Part shown: positions 44,564 to 54,372 of the stretch, in pieces
Position numbering within the stretch: position 1 is the stretch's first letter
Layout of the letters: each line of letters begins with the position of its first letter
Assembly: GCF_017591425.1 (NCBI RefSeq)
Contig: NW_024466218.1
Span: forward strand, 13,158,001-13,222,000
Direction of reading: 5' to 3'
DNA from: Ochotona curzoniae
Lineage: Eukaryota; Chordata; Mammalia; Lagomorpha; Ochotonidae
DNA length: 64,000 nt
The notes under the pieces: generated by a model
What the model was told of the DNA's origin: nothing
What the model saw: only the letters and a program-made list of their open reading frames with translations
Database searches by the model: none
Position numbers and translations under genes: made by a program

Positions 44564-46369
44564 TGAAATGAATAAATCCCTACATTTAGTATATGGGAGC
44601 GAGAAATACTGTTAATTCAGTTGAAAAGGAAGTTATCATCTAGTGATTATAAGGGGATTTTACATAGTCTGTGCAAAATTTTGATTTTAAAAGTAAGCAT
44701 TTTGGAAGGTGTGGAATTTGTGTGCATGTAGACCCTCACAGATGTGAACGAGTATCTACAAGCTTTAGGCTATAGTGAGTTTCTTAGGCCATAGAACATA
44801 GAAATATTTGATACAATGTCCATACAATAATACTTCAGAAGGTTTGCAGAAAGCAGAATTAAAAGATATTCATTTGGGGTAAATAACTTTGAAAATCATG
44901 TGTCTTTTTCTTTTCATACATACATGTTTTCAATGAATTTTTTTCTTTAAGATTTTTTATTTGTTACATAGAAGCTAAAACTTTTAACTTTTTTTTTAAT
45001 TGAAGAGGAAAAGGAATATTCATTCACCTTTTATCCAAAGATTTATGAACCCATTTTCATTTTCAGTATATATTAAATATATATAGATTGGTTCATACAA
45101 CAGCTAATTGCCATTTTATGAAGATGCTAAATTAAAACAGTTATAAATGCCTGTGTTGACCAAGGACAAGTTGCAAAACAAATATAGGGTGGTAGCTGTG
45201 TGTCAGTTTCTTAATTCAAACCTACTTCCTTATAAACCAAACACACCATTTTTGTATAGATTCTGTAGGCAAATAGAGTGTTCCACAGTGTGAAAGAAGG
45301 TGGGAGGGCATCTGAGGAGAGCTGCCACTGAAAGTCAAAGAAAAATGGACTGTGAGGAAAATAAAATCTCCTTAATTAGTGATCCAAGTCTAAATGGCAT
45401 TACTGCTGACAGAATTCTTCCAGAGAAAGGTTTCTGTGGACCCGACAACACAATGAGAAGTGACAGGCTTAAGCACATTTTGGTCTTTGGCGAAACTGCC
45501 ATTAAAATGTCATTTCATTATTTTATTCGATGTTTGATCATCTCTTATTTCTATTATATATTTCATCTTCACCACATCATATATTTATCTATTCATGTAT
45601 TATGCATGTTCTAATTCAAATGTTTAAATATATGTTAGAGAGGGCAAATAGTTAGAATTCATATAGTCATATTTCATATGTAAATAGTCTATCATTGATT
45701 TATATTTAGTAAAAAAAAACAGTAAACCTAGTGTGTATAATTTGTAATCTCCAATTCTGGACTGCTCAGTGACATCTAGTACACTTAGTGGAATAACTGG
45801 GGCTCCAGCGGCAGTGGAGCTGCCAAGGTGATTCTCAGGAACATGGAAAGGAGACTATTTCGTGCTGATCTAGTTAGGCAATGTGACATGCAGAGCCTAG
45901 GTGGAGATTTATGAACAAGTAGTTTTGGAACTCAAGGTCAAATGTAAGTATACCAAATGAGTGAAGTGGTTGGACTGCGTGGAATTCAGGTCACCAACGC
46001 AGTCCATGGTAACATCTGGTGCCATCCAAGAAGGGCTATGGGGGAAAGCTCTGCTTTCTTCCTCTCATGAGGACTGTTTAGCCACAAAATGTACTTCCCT
46101 AAAATTCCACCTTAGCTTTCACATAAGTTTTATCCTTAACCAATTTTATAAATACTTACAAGTGGTTCTAAGAACACTTAAAAAATAAAATAAATAACAC
46201 CTTACTCTGTAATCCCCCAGACTAAGACGATGAGTGCTTGTGTTGTGATTCAACATTTAATCGAAAATGCACACTTCACCTTAACATTATGCATATTAAG
46301 CATCACCACTTCTGATCAGACAGAATAAGACTGCAAGGGTATGTGTTATAATAAAATAAAATCAACACC
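44564..46369. other. Unique sequence, no gene recognised
   Basis: About 1.8 kb. A 104-codon plus frame (45300-45614) begins in ordinary sequence, becomes A+T-rich and hydrophobic at its end, and matches no family. Confidence 0.5.
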
Positions 46370-46975
46370 AAGTGTTGACAGGTGACAATGTCGAGCAGGT
46401 AGAACACACACACTACTACAGCGAGTGGGAAATCAGATAAACACTTTGGAAAGCATGTTTTCAGCACATAGTAGAGTTAAATATTCATTTGTTCTTTGTT
46501 CCAGCAATTCCTCTGCTAGGCGTTTATCCTAAAGAACTGAGTACATCTGTCCACAATGCATCTGTGGAACATTCAACCACAATATCTATCCATAATATCC
46601 CCAAGTGGAAATTAAATAAATGCCCACAGTCAATGAGTTAGATAAACAAAATGTGATACATCTCTATTCTGAAACAATGCACAACAAAAACGAACAAAGT
46701 ATTTAAAGATGTGAATGGATCTCAAGCTCCTACGTTGAACAAAAGAATATAGACACAGAAGATAATATATTGTACTATTATTTCATTTATTATTCAAGAA
46801 CAGATAGAACTAGCAATATAAAGTAGAATAGTGGTGGAATTCTAGTAGGAAAAATAGAGAAAGGCTTATAAAAGAAATACCTGGGAATACTGTCAATATG
46901 CTGTATCTTCTCATGGGTGGTATCTATAATTCATTTTTACAGTGTTTCTTTTACACAAATTATAATTAACAAAAC
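46370..46975 (+). mobile_element. Ancient L1 ORF2 end and 3' UTR
   Basis: 'aaacactttggaaagcatgt', 'ccagcaattcctctgctagg', 'cgtttatcctaaagaactga', 'tccccaagtggaaattaaat', 'gagttagataaacaaaatgt', 'ctgaaacaatgcacaacaaa', 'gaatatagacacagaagata' and 'aagtagaatagtggtggaat' follow the L1 order exactly (cagcaattccactcctaggtatatacc, aagtgtccatcaacagatgaatggataaacaaaatgtgg, agaaagtagaatagtggttac). No open frame is left. Confidence 0.85.
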
Positions 46976-47062
46976 CATAAGTTAGTGCTTGGTTCTAGTG
47001 TCAAAGAAATACAGAGGACATTAATCACAGGAGTCAAAATGAGGAGATATAATTTCATTTTT
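46976..47062. other. Short unplaced gap
   Basis: Nothing recognised. Confidence 0.5.
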
Positions 47063-47165
47063 ATTAAAGACTTACTTTGAAATCAGTGTTAGAAAAAAAG
47101 GAAAGAGACAAAGAGAAGCTTTCCACCTGCCAGTTCACTCCCCAGAGTGAAGGTGTATCTGCTAG
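47063..47165 (-). mobile_element. CSINE 3' fragment
   Basis: Tail complement 'ttaaagacttactttgaaat', 'aaaggaaagagacaaagaga' and 'agctttccacctgccagttc', then 'actccccagagtgaagg'. The box A/B half is missing. Confidence 0.75.
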
Positions 47166-47611
47166 CCTTTGTTAATTTTTTTTAATCATAAGCAGAAACC
47201 AGCATTTTAGAGATTAAGACTGGGGGATACTTACCTTACTTTGATCTGGGTTTCAGTAAATTCTCAGGTTGGTTGAAGTGGAGATACAGAAATAGGTTCC
47301 TGTGCTCCGAAGCAAGTCTTTCTCGATTACATTTGATACAAACTAGTATGGAAAGCAATAAGCCATAGTTCCAGTTACATGAGAAATGAAAAGGGGAAAT
47401 GACATTTCCTCCTTGCTCCAACCAAACGGGTGAGTTTCTGCTTCCTGCACATTCTTTATTTAATTTCATGAATGGATTTTCATATTAACAGCCACTAACT
47501 CCAAGAATATACCTACACTCCAAACTGTACAGAACTTTATTTGATTGATTATTGATGGTCTTCAGATTTTGCTTTTCATAGATCCTTGGGCATATAAGAA
47601 TCAAAGAAAAC
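47166..47611. other. Unique sequence, no gene recognised
   Basis: No placed repeat or exon. Confidence 0.55.
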
Positions 47612-47885
47612 AAGGGTAGTGTATTGGCTCAACTGCCTCCAAGTGCGGCATCCCAAATGGGTACCAGATTGTGGCCAGGCTGCTCCACTTTCTGTCTAGC
47701 TCCCTGCTTGTGGCCTGGGAAAGCAGCCGAGGCTGGCTCAGTGCCTTGGGACCCTGCACTCACATGGGAGACCTGGGAGAATTTCTTGGCTCTTGTCTTT
47801 GGACCAGCTCAGTCTGGGCATTGCAGTTATCTGGGGAGTAAGCCAACAGAAACAATTTAAACAAACAAAATATTAAATAAGTAAG
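47612..47885 (+). mobile_element. CSINE with deleted 3' block
   Basis: 'gcggcatcccaaatgggtac', 'tgtctagctccctgcttgtg', 'gcctgggaaagcagccgagg', 'cacatgggagacctgggaga' and 'ggggagtaagccaacagaaa', then an A-rich tail. The usual 'atggaagatcttcctctc' block between 'caacag' and the tail is missing, a deletion of roughly 50-60 bp. Confidence 0.88.
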
Positions 47886-47994
47886 TAAATAGATTAATAA
47901 AATCAAAGAAAGCTGATTAACTGAAACTTGCTCCTCTCAAAAGTTTTCCATTTAAAATCTTCTTATATAATCAGTACCCTTAGTCAAGTATGTA

Positions 47995-48157
47995 TGATTT
48001 CATTAATTCACTCTCCAACAGATATATGTTGAATATCATTTTCAGAAGAAACACTGTTAGAGATGCAGTAGAAACAAAATACCTTTTACCCGAGGAGCTC
48101 TAAGTAAGATTGAGTACATGGACACTGATAACAATAAAAAAAAAAAATGTGTCTCAT
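47995..48157 (-). mobile_element. L2 LINE 3' end, first part
   Basis: 'ttaattcactctccaacaga', 'tatatgttgaatatcatttt', 'acactgttagagatgcagta', 'gaaacaaaataccttttacc' and 'cgaggagctctaagtaagat' match the reverse complement of the L2 3' end (attcattcaacaaatatttattgagc, ggcactgttctaggtgctggggatacag, ccctgccctcatggagcttacattct). Confidence 0.75.
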
Positions 48158-48158
48158 A

Positions 48159-48482
48159 GCTGGCAATGTGGAGTAGCATGTTAAACCTCAACTGTCCTGC
48201 ATCATTTACAACCCATATGAGCAACAGTTCGAGTCCCAGCTGCTCTACTTTTAATCCATTTCCAAGAGCTGTGACCCTGCAGCCATGAAGGAGACTCAGA
48301 AGAACAAAGCAATACTTTGTTCATTTTTATTGCTACATTCCATTCAGAAGAATCTCTGGGCTCCTGGCTTTGGTCTGGTGTTGCCTCAACCACTGTGGCC
48401 ATTTGGGAAATGACCCAGCAGGTGGAAGATTTATCTCTCTGTGTGTAATTCTGCCTTTGTAATAAATAACTCTTTTTTAAAA
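48159..48482 (+). mobile_element. CSINE inserted in L2 and carrying a 48-bp foreign insert
   Basis: 'gctggcaatgtggagtagca', 'cagttcgagtcccagctgct' (box B region), 'ccatgaaggagactcagaag', 'tctctgggctcctggctttg', 'accactgtggccatttggga' and the tail 'tttgtaataaataactc'. Between 48305 and 48352 it carries sequence foreign to the SINE, bounded by an 8-base direct repeat (cagaagaa at 48297-48304 and 48345-48352). Removing one repeat copy plus the insert restores the normal SINE order. L2 flanks it on both sides. Confidence 0.9.
48305..48352 (+). other. Templated insertion copied from a nearby L1 piece
   Basis: 48308-48345 matches 49141-49178 in the L1 relic downstream at 36 of 38 positions, same orientation, start sites 833 bp apart. 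Three extra bases (caa) and a second copy of cagaagaa complete the insert. The match stops sharply on both sides. Confidence 0.85.
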
Positions 48483-48484
48483 GA

Positions 48485-48670
48485 GAAGGAAATCATGTAA
48501 CCCGGGTCAGAGGTGTGTAGAACTGGAAGAGAATAGAAAGGAAAAATTCATAATATTTTACACAGAGTGGTCATGGAAGGCTTTATGGTTGCAAGAATGG
48601 GTTATATACTCTGATATACAATACTAAACATGAATTTAAGGACAGCCATTATTCCCTGGAGGCATATTCA
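48485..48670 (-). mobile_element. L2 LINE 3' end, second part
   Basis: 'agaggtgtgtagaactggaa', 'attttacacagagtggtcat' and 'ggaaggctttatggttgcaa' match the next L2 block in reverse ('gatagggtggtcagggaaggcctctctgagg'). With 47995-48157 it shows that the CSINE landed in an L2. Confidence 0.6.
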
Positions 48671-48769
48671 AGGAGATTGGAAGTAACTGCACACCTCTTG
48701 GTTGATGTCTCTTGAGAGATCTACGTCCTTCATAGCGCTGCTGCTGAGAATCCTATTCTACTCTTTTCA

Positions 48770-49262
48770 TGGCATGAATGATTTTATTTTAAATGAGCTA
48801 TGATGTATTCACAGAAAGTACACATATCCTAAATGTACATCTGGGGGGGGTGCAGATTTTCGAGTCTATATACAAATGTGTATCCATAGAACACTTAAAA
48901 ATTCCCAGGACATTCTTCTAATCCTTTTTCCAGTAAGTATCCCACTCTTCCTCCACCGCCCAAGCTAAACACTATTTGTACTTTTTCATCATGGACCAAC
49001 TTTTCCTGTTCTAGAATTTCTTATAAATGATGTTATTCAGTGTGGACTACTTGACTTTTTTTTCAGCCAGGTGTTTTTTCTTTTTTTCTTTTTTTTTTTT
49101 TTCTTGTTTAGCCTCAAGATCTATCCATGGTGCTACACTTAGTAATACTTTGTTCATTTTTATTGCTACATTTCATTCCTTTTGCCAAATATATCATAAT
49201 TTTCCCCCATATTTCCTGTTAGTGGACATTTTAGATGTTGACTATTGTAAGGAATCTATTAA
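48770..49262 (+). mobile_element. Ancient L1 3' UTR
   Basis: 'gtacacatatcctaaatgta', 'acacttaaaaattcccagga', 'ttctagaatttcttataaat', 'gatgttattcagtgtggact', 'cctcaagatctatccatggt', 'ttcatttttattgctacatt' and 'gttagtggacattttagatg' follow an old L1 3' UTR ('ttctagaatttcatataaatggaatcatacagtatgtact', 'gattcatccatgttgtagca', 'ttcctttttattgctgagtagtattcc', 'gttgatggacatttgggttg'). A G8 run at about 48843 and a T-rich stretch at 49073-49101 are local expansions. Confidence 0.75.
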
Positions 49263-49646
49263 ATAGACACAGGCAAAGTTTGATTTCCAAAGATTAATAT
49301 CTTCATTGGGGAACAGTGGAGGATCACAAAGGGAATATATGTGCCATGTAAATTCTGGGCATTTTCAAAGAGATTGAGGCAAGGAAAAGCTTTTAAAGGT
49401 AGAGCGAGAGGACTACGTAAAATATTAATAAACAGAAATTCTTGGCCACAGAATCACGATCAGGAGTGCTCAAGAATGAATCAAACATGATATTAGTCCA
49501 TGATAAAACAGGACAGTTGTTGGACAGACCTCCTTGCATGAGTATTTTTGGTGTGAGGTTTCAGTGGCTGTTGTCCAGTTATCAGAATGCACACATACCT
49601 GAGGCTCCCTGCACCATGCCTACCAACTTTATCATGATTATTCTAA
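49263..49646. other. Unplaced sequence, no gene recognised
   Basis: No exon recognised. The 80-codon plus frame (49442-49684) runs into the next CSINE and is chance. Confidence 0.5.
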
Positions 49647-49660
49647 CTTTAGTAAGATCT

Positions 49661-49987
49661 CTTTTTTTTTCTGAAGATTTTTAAATTTTTTATCGCAGAG
49701 TCAGATATACAGAGAGGAGAGACAGAGAGGAAGATCCGTCTGATGATTCGCTCCCCAAATGACAGCAACGGCTGGTGCTGATCCAAAGCTGGAAACCAGG
49801 AACCTCTTCCGGGTCTCCCACATGGGTGCAGGGTCCCAAAGCTTTGGACTGTCCTTGGCTACTTTCCAAGGCCACAAGCAGGGAGCTGGATGGCAAGCGT
49901 GACTGCTGGGATTAGAACTGGCGCCCATATGGGATCCTGGATGCATGCAAGACGAGGACTTTAGCCGCTAGGCCACAGTGCCAGGCC
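49661..49987 (-). mobile_element. Young CSINE with perfect target-site duplication
   Basis: Tail complement 'ctttttttttctgaagattt', 'tcgcagagtcagatatacag', 'atgattcgctccccaaatga', 'gggtctcccacatgggtgca' and 'gcgcccatatgggatcctgg'. Box B complement is at 49909-49919 and box A complement at 49965-49975 (sense TGGCCTAGCGG). Flanks 49647-49660 and 49988-50001 are identical over 14 bases (ctttagtaagatct). Confidence 0.97.
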
Positions 49988-50215
49988 CTTTAGTAAGATC
50001 TTGACGACAAGCATGTCTTCATTTTGATTCTGAAAATCCCGAATTGATTCAATGAACATTCTTTGTCATGACTCTTTTTCTAATATATCTATATCCTGTA
50101 GTTTTAGCAGGACTGTTTCACTCCCTTTTAATATTAACTAACCTGCTTGTCAAATAATCTCTTTGTGGTCTATTCCACCTATCCCACAACTGTCTTGTTC
50201 ATTTTGTCCTCACAT
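49988..50215. other. Short unplaced sequence
   Basis: Nothing recognised. Confidence 0.5.
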
Positions 50216-50380
50216 TCATTGCTTCATTCATGTATTAATTTATTCTGTAAATATTTATGAGCATCTTATGTGTTGGGAACTCTGCTAGCAGTTGGGGATT
50301 CTAAATAAAAGTCATACTGGTACACATAGAGATCTTATAAATCTAGCAGGAAAATGTACCTATAAACATAACTTACACGT
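50216..50380 (-). mobile_element. L2 LINE 3' end fragment
   Basis: 'cattcatgtattaatttatt', 'ctgtaaatatttatgagcat', 'cttatgtgttgggaactctg' and 'ctagcagttggggattctaa' match the reversed L2 3' end (attcattcaacaaatatttattgagc, ctatgtgccaggcactgttctaggtgctggggat). A CSINE follows at once. Confidence 0.75.
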
Positions 50381-50383
50381 AGC

Positions 50384-50683
50384 CTAGTGGCTAAAGCATT
50401 CAGCTTGTACTCTCTGGGATCCCATAGGGGCGTCGGTTCTTGTCCTGGTGCCCCCACTTCCCATCCAGCTCCCTTTACGTGGCCTGGGAAAACAATTGAG
50501 GACAGACCAAAGCCTTAAGACCCTGTACCCACATGGGTGACCGGGAAGAAGCTCCTGGCTCCTGGCTTTGGATCAGCTCAGCTCTAATCTGGCTTTTTTT
50601 TATCAGCAGATGGAAGATCCTCTTTGTCACTCCTCCTTTCTATGTATCTGACTTTACAATAAGATAAATAAATCTTTAAAAAA
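50384..50683 (+). mobile_element. CSINE, full length
   Basis: 'cgtagcctagtggctaaagc' (box A region), 'gggatcccataggggcgtcg', 'gttcttgtcctggtgccccc' (box B region), 'tggcctgggaaaacaattga', 'ctggctcctggctttggatc', 'agatggaagatcctctttgt' and the tail 'aataagataaataaatcttt'. A T8 insertion ('ctggcttttttttatcagcag') lies at about 50593. The flanks 'acataactta' and 'ccatagcttg' are a weak duplication candidate. Confidence 0.93.
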
Positions 50684-51965
50684 ACCATAGCTTGTGTTAT
50701 GTGTACCTCATATAAATTACTTTCTATTAGGATAGAAAATGTTACAAAGGTGTATGAGGAACTTAGACCTGGCTGATTATTACAGAGGGGTAGGAGCGAG
50801 TTAGGGAATCCATCCATGATTTCCTTAAGGGGTTGTTGTGCTTATTCAATAGCCTCCCAGGATTCACCTTCAGAAGTTCTTAGTCTTTCAGTCAGAATCT
50901 TCTGTTGGAACAAAGGGATTCCCATCTAGGAAGTCTTAGTACCTCACCTTGAAGGTAGCTTATAACTTTATCCTCCTTACTAATAGAAGTATTTAATGTT
51001 GAAAGGAAGGGCATGCAATGAAATCTTAGAAAATCCTATTTAAATTCTTCCTTAAAATCGGATGTTTAGCATAAACTTGGATTTGTAAACTAAGTCTCCA
51101 CACGTGAACATATTTTTTGTTTGACCCAAATGTACTGATTAGAGACATTGTTAAAGGAACTACAGTTTAATTTCATTAAACAGAAAAAATGCAGCAACTG
51201 ATGTTTAAGGATACAGAAAGACTGGGGTGGGTGCTTCTTAATTTTTTTTTTCATATGGCCAGAGAGAATGTTTAACATTGCTTCCTAATAAGAGAATGTG
51301 ACATTATTATACCCCTCTTTACAGAAAAAAATAAAACAAAATCTGCATGTGCTTCTGCTTTAACTTATTTATTTTGCTTTACCACATGAATGGCAGCAGA
51401 GCTAAGTTCACATAAGTAAGTAAAACAAAGTCTTTCCATTTTGTGTCTCACAGCATCACCAGTGGGTGATGCCAACAGTGGGTAGAACAAGGTAGTTAAC
51501 TGTCCAGCCAAGAATGACCAAATAATCCACATGAGGAAGACAATCTTGGGACTGTATTTTAAAGCATATTAGTTTCTAAAAAGATGATGTTTATATGACA
51601 CAATCTGTACATAATAAAAAATGGAGTAATCTCAGTTGTGACTTACAGAAAACATTTATCTGAGTTCTTTGCTCTTTCTCTCCCAATATCTTTTCTCATA
51701 ATTGCTGTGTACTACAATTCCTACCTGCAACTATTGCATTAAAATTGCTGTATGCCACTTTAGTTTCTGTCTTCACTTTCTTCCACTGCAGATACCTGGA
51801 TTTGCATGTATAATTACATTGAGTCAAAGTTCATTTCTGACCTCCTCATATATAACGACTCAAAAAAGATAGTTTTCTATATTGAGTTATCTCTGGTAGC
51901 TAAAACTTGCTTTTTCAACTTTATTTGGGGCAGTAGAAGTAAATGGGAATAGGGATTGTTTAAAT
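50684..51965. other. Unique sequence, no gene recognised
   Basis: About 1.3 kb. No exon or clear repeat. Confidence 0.5.
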
Positions 51966-51978
51966 AAGAATGCCCGTG

Positions 51979-52318
51979 TTGAGGCCCGGCATGGTAGCCT
52001 AGCAGCTAAAGTGATCACCTTGAACATGGCAGGATCCCATATGGGCACCAGTTCTAATCCCAGCAGCCCTGCTTCCTATCAAGCTCCCTGCTTGTGGCCT
52101 GGGAAAGCAGTCAAGGATGGCTCAAAGTCTTGGGATCCTGTGCCAGCATGGTAGACCCAGAAGTGGCACCAGGTTCCTGGCTTCTGGCCGATTTGGCTGC
52201 TTAGGGAGTGAATCAACAGATGGAAGATCTTCCTCTCTTTCTCTCCTCCTCTCTATATATCTGATTTTGCAAAATGAATAAATAAATAGATAGATTGATA
52301 AATAAATAAATCTTAAAA
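51979..52318 (+). mobile_element. CSINE, full length with target-site duplication
   Basis: 'gaggcccggcatggtagcct', 'gatcccatatgggcaccagt', 'tggcctgggaaagcagtcaa', 'gctgcttagggagtgaatca' and 'gatggaagatcttcctctct', then a tail of AATA/GATA units. Direct repeats 51966-51978 (aagaatgcccgtg) and 52319-52332 (aagaatgccttgtg) flank it, differing by a small indel and substitution. Confidence 0.96.
51995..52060 (+). promoter_or_regulatory. Internal Pol III promoter of the CSINE (box A, box B)
   Basis: Box A TAGCCTAGCAG (51995-52005) fits TRGYNNANNNG. Box B AGTTCTAATCC (52050-52060) is close to GGTTCGANTCC. Their spacing of about 45 bp is normal for tRNA-type promoters and shows the SINE's tRNA origin. 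Whether this copy is transcribed is unknown. Confidence 0.75.
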
Positions 52319-52332
52319 AAGAATGCCTTGTG

Positions 52333-53228
52333 ACATACCTCCAGATTTCTTCTATATCTGAATATGTCTGTTGATTTCATATCAAAATTTACTGAGTTTA
52401 GACTTCTTAGATCTCTTTATTTGAACTATTTGTCTATATATTGTCTATTTTTAATTATCTTCCATCTACTTGCTTTTCTGCTTGTTCTGCTGTCTATTCC
52501 CCTTCTTGTCCATTCATAAACAGAACAATTTGCAATTATGAAGTAACGTGTGTCTGTTTAACTGTGCCATTCCCGGCTAAACTGAGGGACCTGAGGTCAG
52601 CTCAAGTGCGAAATTGGTAAAGAGGTGTATATTTCCAAAGAGAAAAGAAGAAAGGAGATGCAGCAGGAAGAGTATAGTGTCATAAGCAAAGCCCTTGAGT
52701 TGGCAAGAGGGTGTGAAAAGAATCTTTTTTTTTTAGGTAAGAAGAGAAACCAGCCCATCTATGGTGGCAGAAGAGGTGGTGGGACAGAATGAAAAATGCA
52801 AAAGCTATGTTGTAAAATTATAGGTGGGTAGGTAAAATATCTGACATCAGCAAAATAGAAGATGACAACACAATCAGTTGCATGATCCAGGGGTATTTAT
52901 TGAAATAAGCTGTTGGTCAATAAAGGAACTAGGTCGTGAAGGAAGCTGCAGCATTGTTTCCCAATAGCTCTTCATTCTGCTTCACGTTAGTCAAGACTGG
53001 TTCATGCTCAGCTGACTGGAGTGCTCCTACAGCCTTACTCTTCTCTTATCGAAATACAGCATGGAGGGCACAAGTGTAAATCAGGACTGCAGTTGGGCCA
53101 TGAGATTATGATAAACAGATAGGATTGTAGTACTGAGCCACAATAGGCTGAATAATACAGAAGTGAGTTTATAGTTACAGTGAGAGTACCTCTGGAGATA
53201 GTCCTGAGATGGGGATGGAGTTGGGACA
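52333..53228. other. Unplaced sequence, no gene recognised
   Basis: A faint L2-like phrase ('gcaaagcccttgagttggca', about 52687) could be part of a reversed L2. Otherwise nothing placed. Confidence 0.4.
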
Positions 53229-53485
53229 GAGCCAGTAAATCTATGGTCTGTAGTGCTGGCAACCCATATGGGCAATGGTTCAAGTTCTAATTGCTCCACT
53301 TCTGATCCAGCTCTCCGCTAAAAAGTCTGGCTAAGCAATGAAGATGACCCAAGTGCCTGGGCCTATGATATTCATGTGGGAAAACTGGAAGAAGTTCTTC
53401 TCTTATAAATTCTGGCAGGACTAGCTATGGATGTTGTGGCCATTTATGGAGCTGAACTTTCAATACATAAATACGTGAAAGCCAG
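53229..53485 (+). mobile_element. CSINE, diverged
   Basis: 'gtgctggcaacccatatggg', 'caatggttcaagttctaatt' (box B region), 'tctgatccagctctccgcta', 'agcaatgaagatgacccaag', 'gtgcctgggcctatgatatt' and 'tgttgtggccatttatggag', ending 'caatacataaatacgtg'. The box A end is eroded and partly deleted. Confidence 0.8.
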
Positions 53486-54185
53486 AAGAAGTTGCTAAAG
53501 AGATATGCTAGGATATGCTAGAGATTGAGACCTGAGGGTCATCTGAACTCGTAGCTTGATCTAAAGCCTTCTAGTCTCTGCCATACGACTGAGACCTCTT
53601 TGTTCTAACTGTTTGGATCTCTGTGACCTGGCAGTGAATCGCATTTTGACTGTGGCTTTGCCGCTAACCCAGCATGACTTAGCAGTATGACCCCTTTGCC
53701 CTGTTGGGTGATTCTTTTAGTCTCTGTTACTTCAGAATAATTTTCAGTCTTGTGGGGGTTTTATTTAATAAGGTCTGAATCCTAAGTGTCTCTCAGAATT
53801 ACTTCTGTTCTGATTGATTTTAAATTTCCTCTCAACAAAAGCATCAGGCTGTCAAAGTGCCCAAGACTGGCACTGTTTTTGGTGAGAGAGCCTGTCTGTC
53901 TTCTGCAATCTCCTTACACCATCCAACGCAGTCTCTTTGGAATTTCTTGTAGTCTCAAGAAGGAGAAAATGAATTTAAATAATCTTCCAGTCTCTTATAA
54001 AGAAAGCCATCCTTGTAAGTAAGTTGCTTCCTGGGATTTTTTGTCCTAGGGGAGGCCACACCCACATATTCCTAATTCCTAATCCCGCATACTTTGAAGT
54101 TAAATCTTAAGAGGTTAACATTTAGAAAAAAAATTAAAACCCACTGATTTGGTGTTAGTAAAATACTAATGTGGTTAAGTTTGAA
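53486..54185. other. Unique sequence, no gene recognised
   Basis: No placed repeat. A 78-codon frame (53786-54022) matches nothing known. Confidence 0.5.
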
Positions 54186-54372
54186 GCACAGTGGCATGTT
54201 GGAAAGTGAGATGATGTCGAAAGACATGAACGTTAGCTTGACTCTGAGAGTGACTTTCTGGGTGAACTTGAGTAATTCACTTAATTTCTCGTAGGTGCAG
54301 CTTCTTCATCTGGAAAATGAGGGTGTTGACCTAACTGAACTCTGAGGGCCTGTCCAGCTCCAGCAACCTACA
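54186..54372 (+). repeat. MIR SINE, nearly full length
   Basis: 'cacagtggcatgttggaaag', 'gatgtcgaaagacatgaacg', 'ctgggtgaacttgagtaatt', 'cacttaatttctcgtaggtg', 'cttcttcatctggaaaatga', 'gggtgttgacctaactgaac' and 'gggcctgtccagctccagca' match a MIR variant (agtggaaagagcactgg, tgaccttgggcaagtcacttaacc, tttcctcatctgtaaaatgagg, gttggactagatgatct, ggtcccttccagctctaa). Confidence 0.8.

Noticed and set aside
51979..52060. Apparent tRNA gene (box A and box B)
   Set aside because: The promoter boxes belong to a tRNA-derived SINE. No acceptor stem or cloverleaf can be completed.
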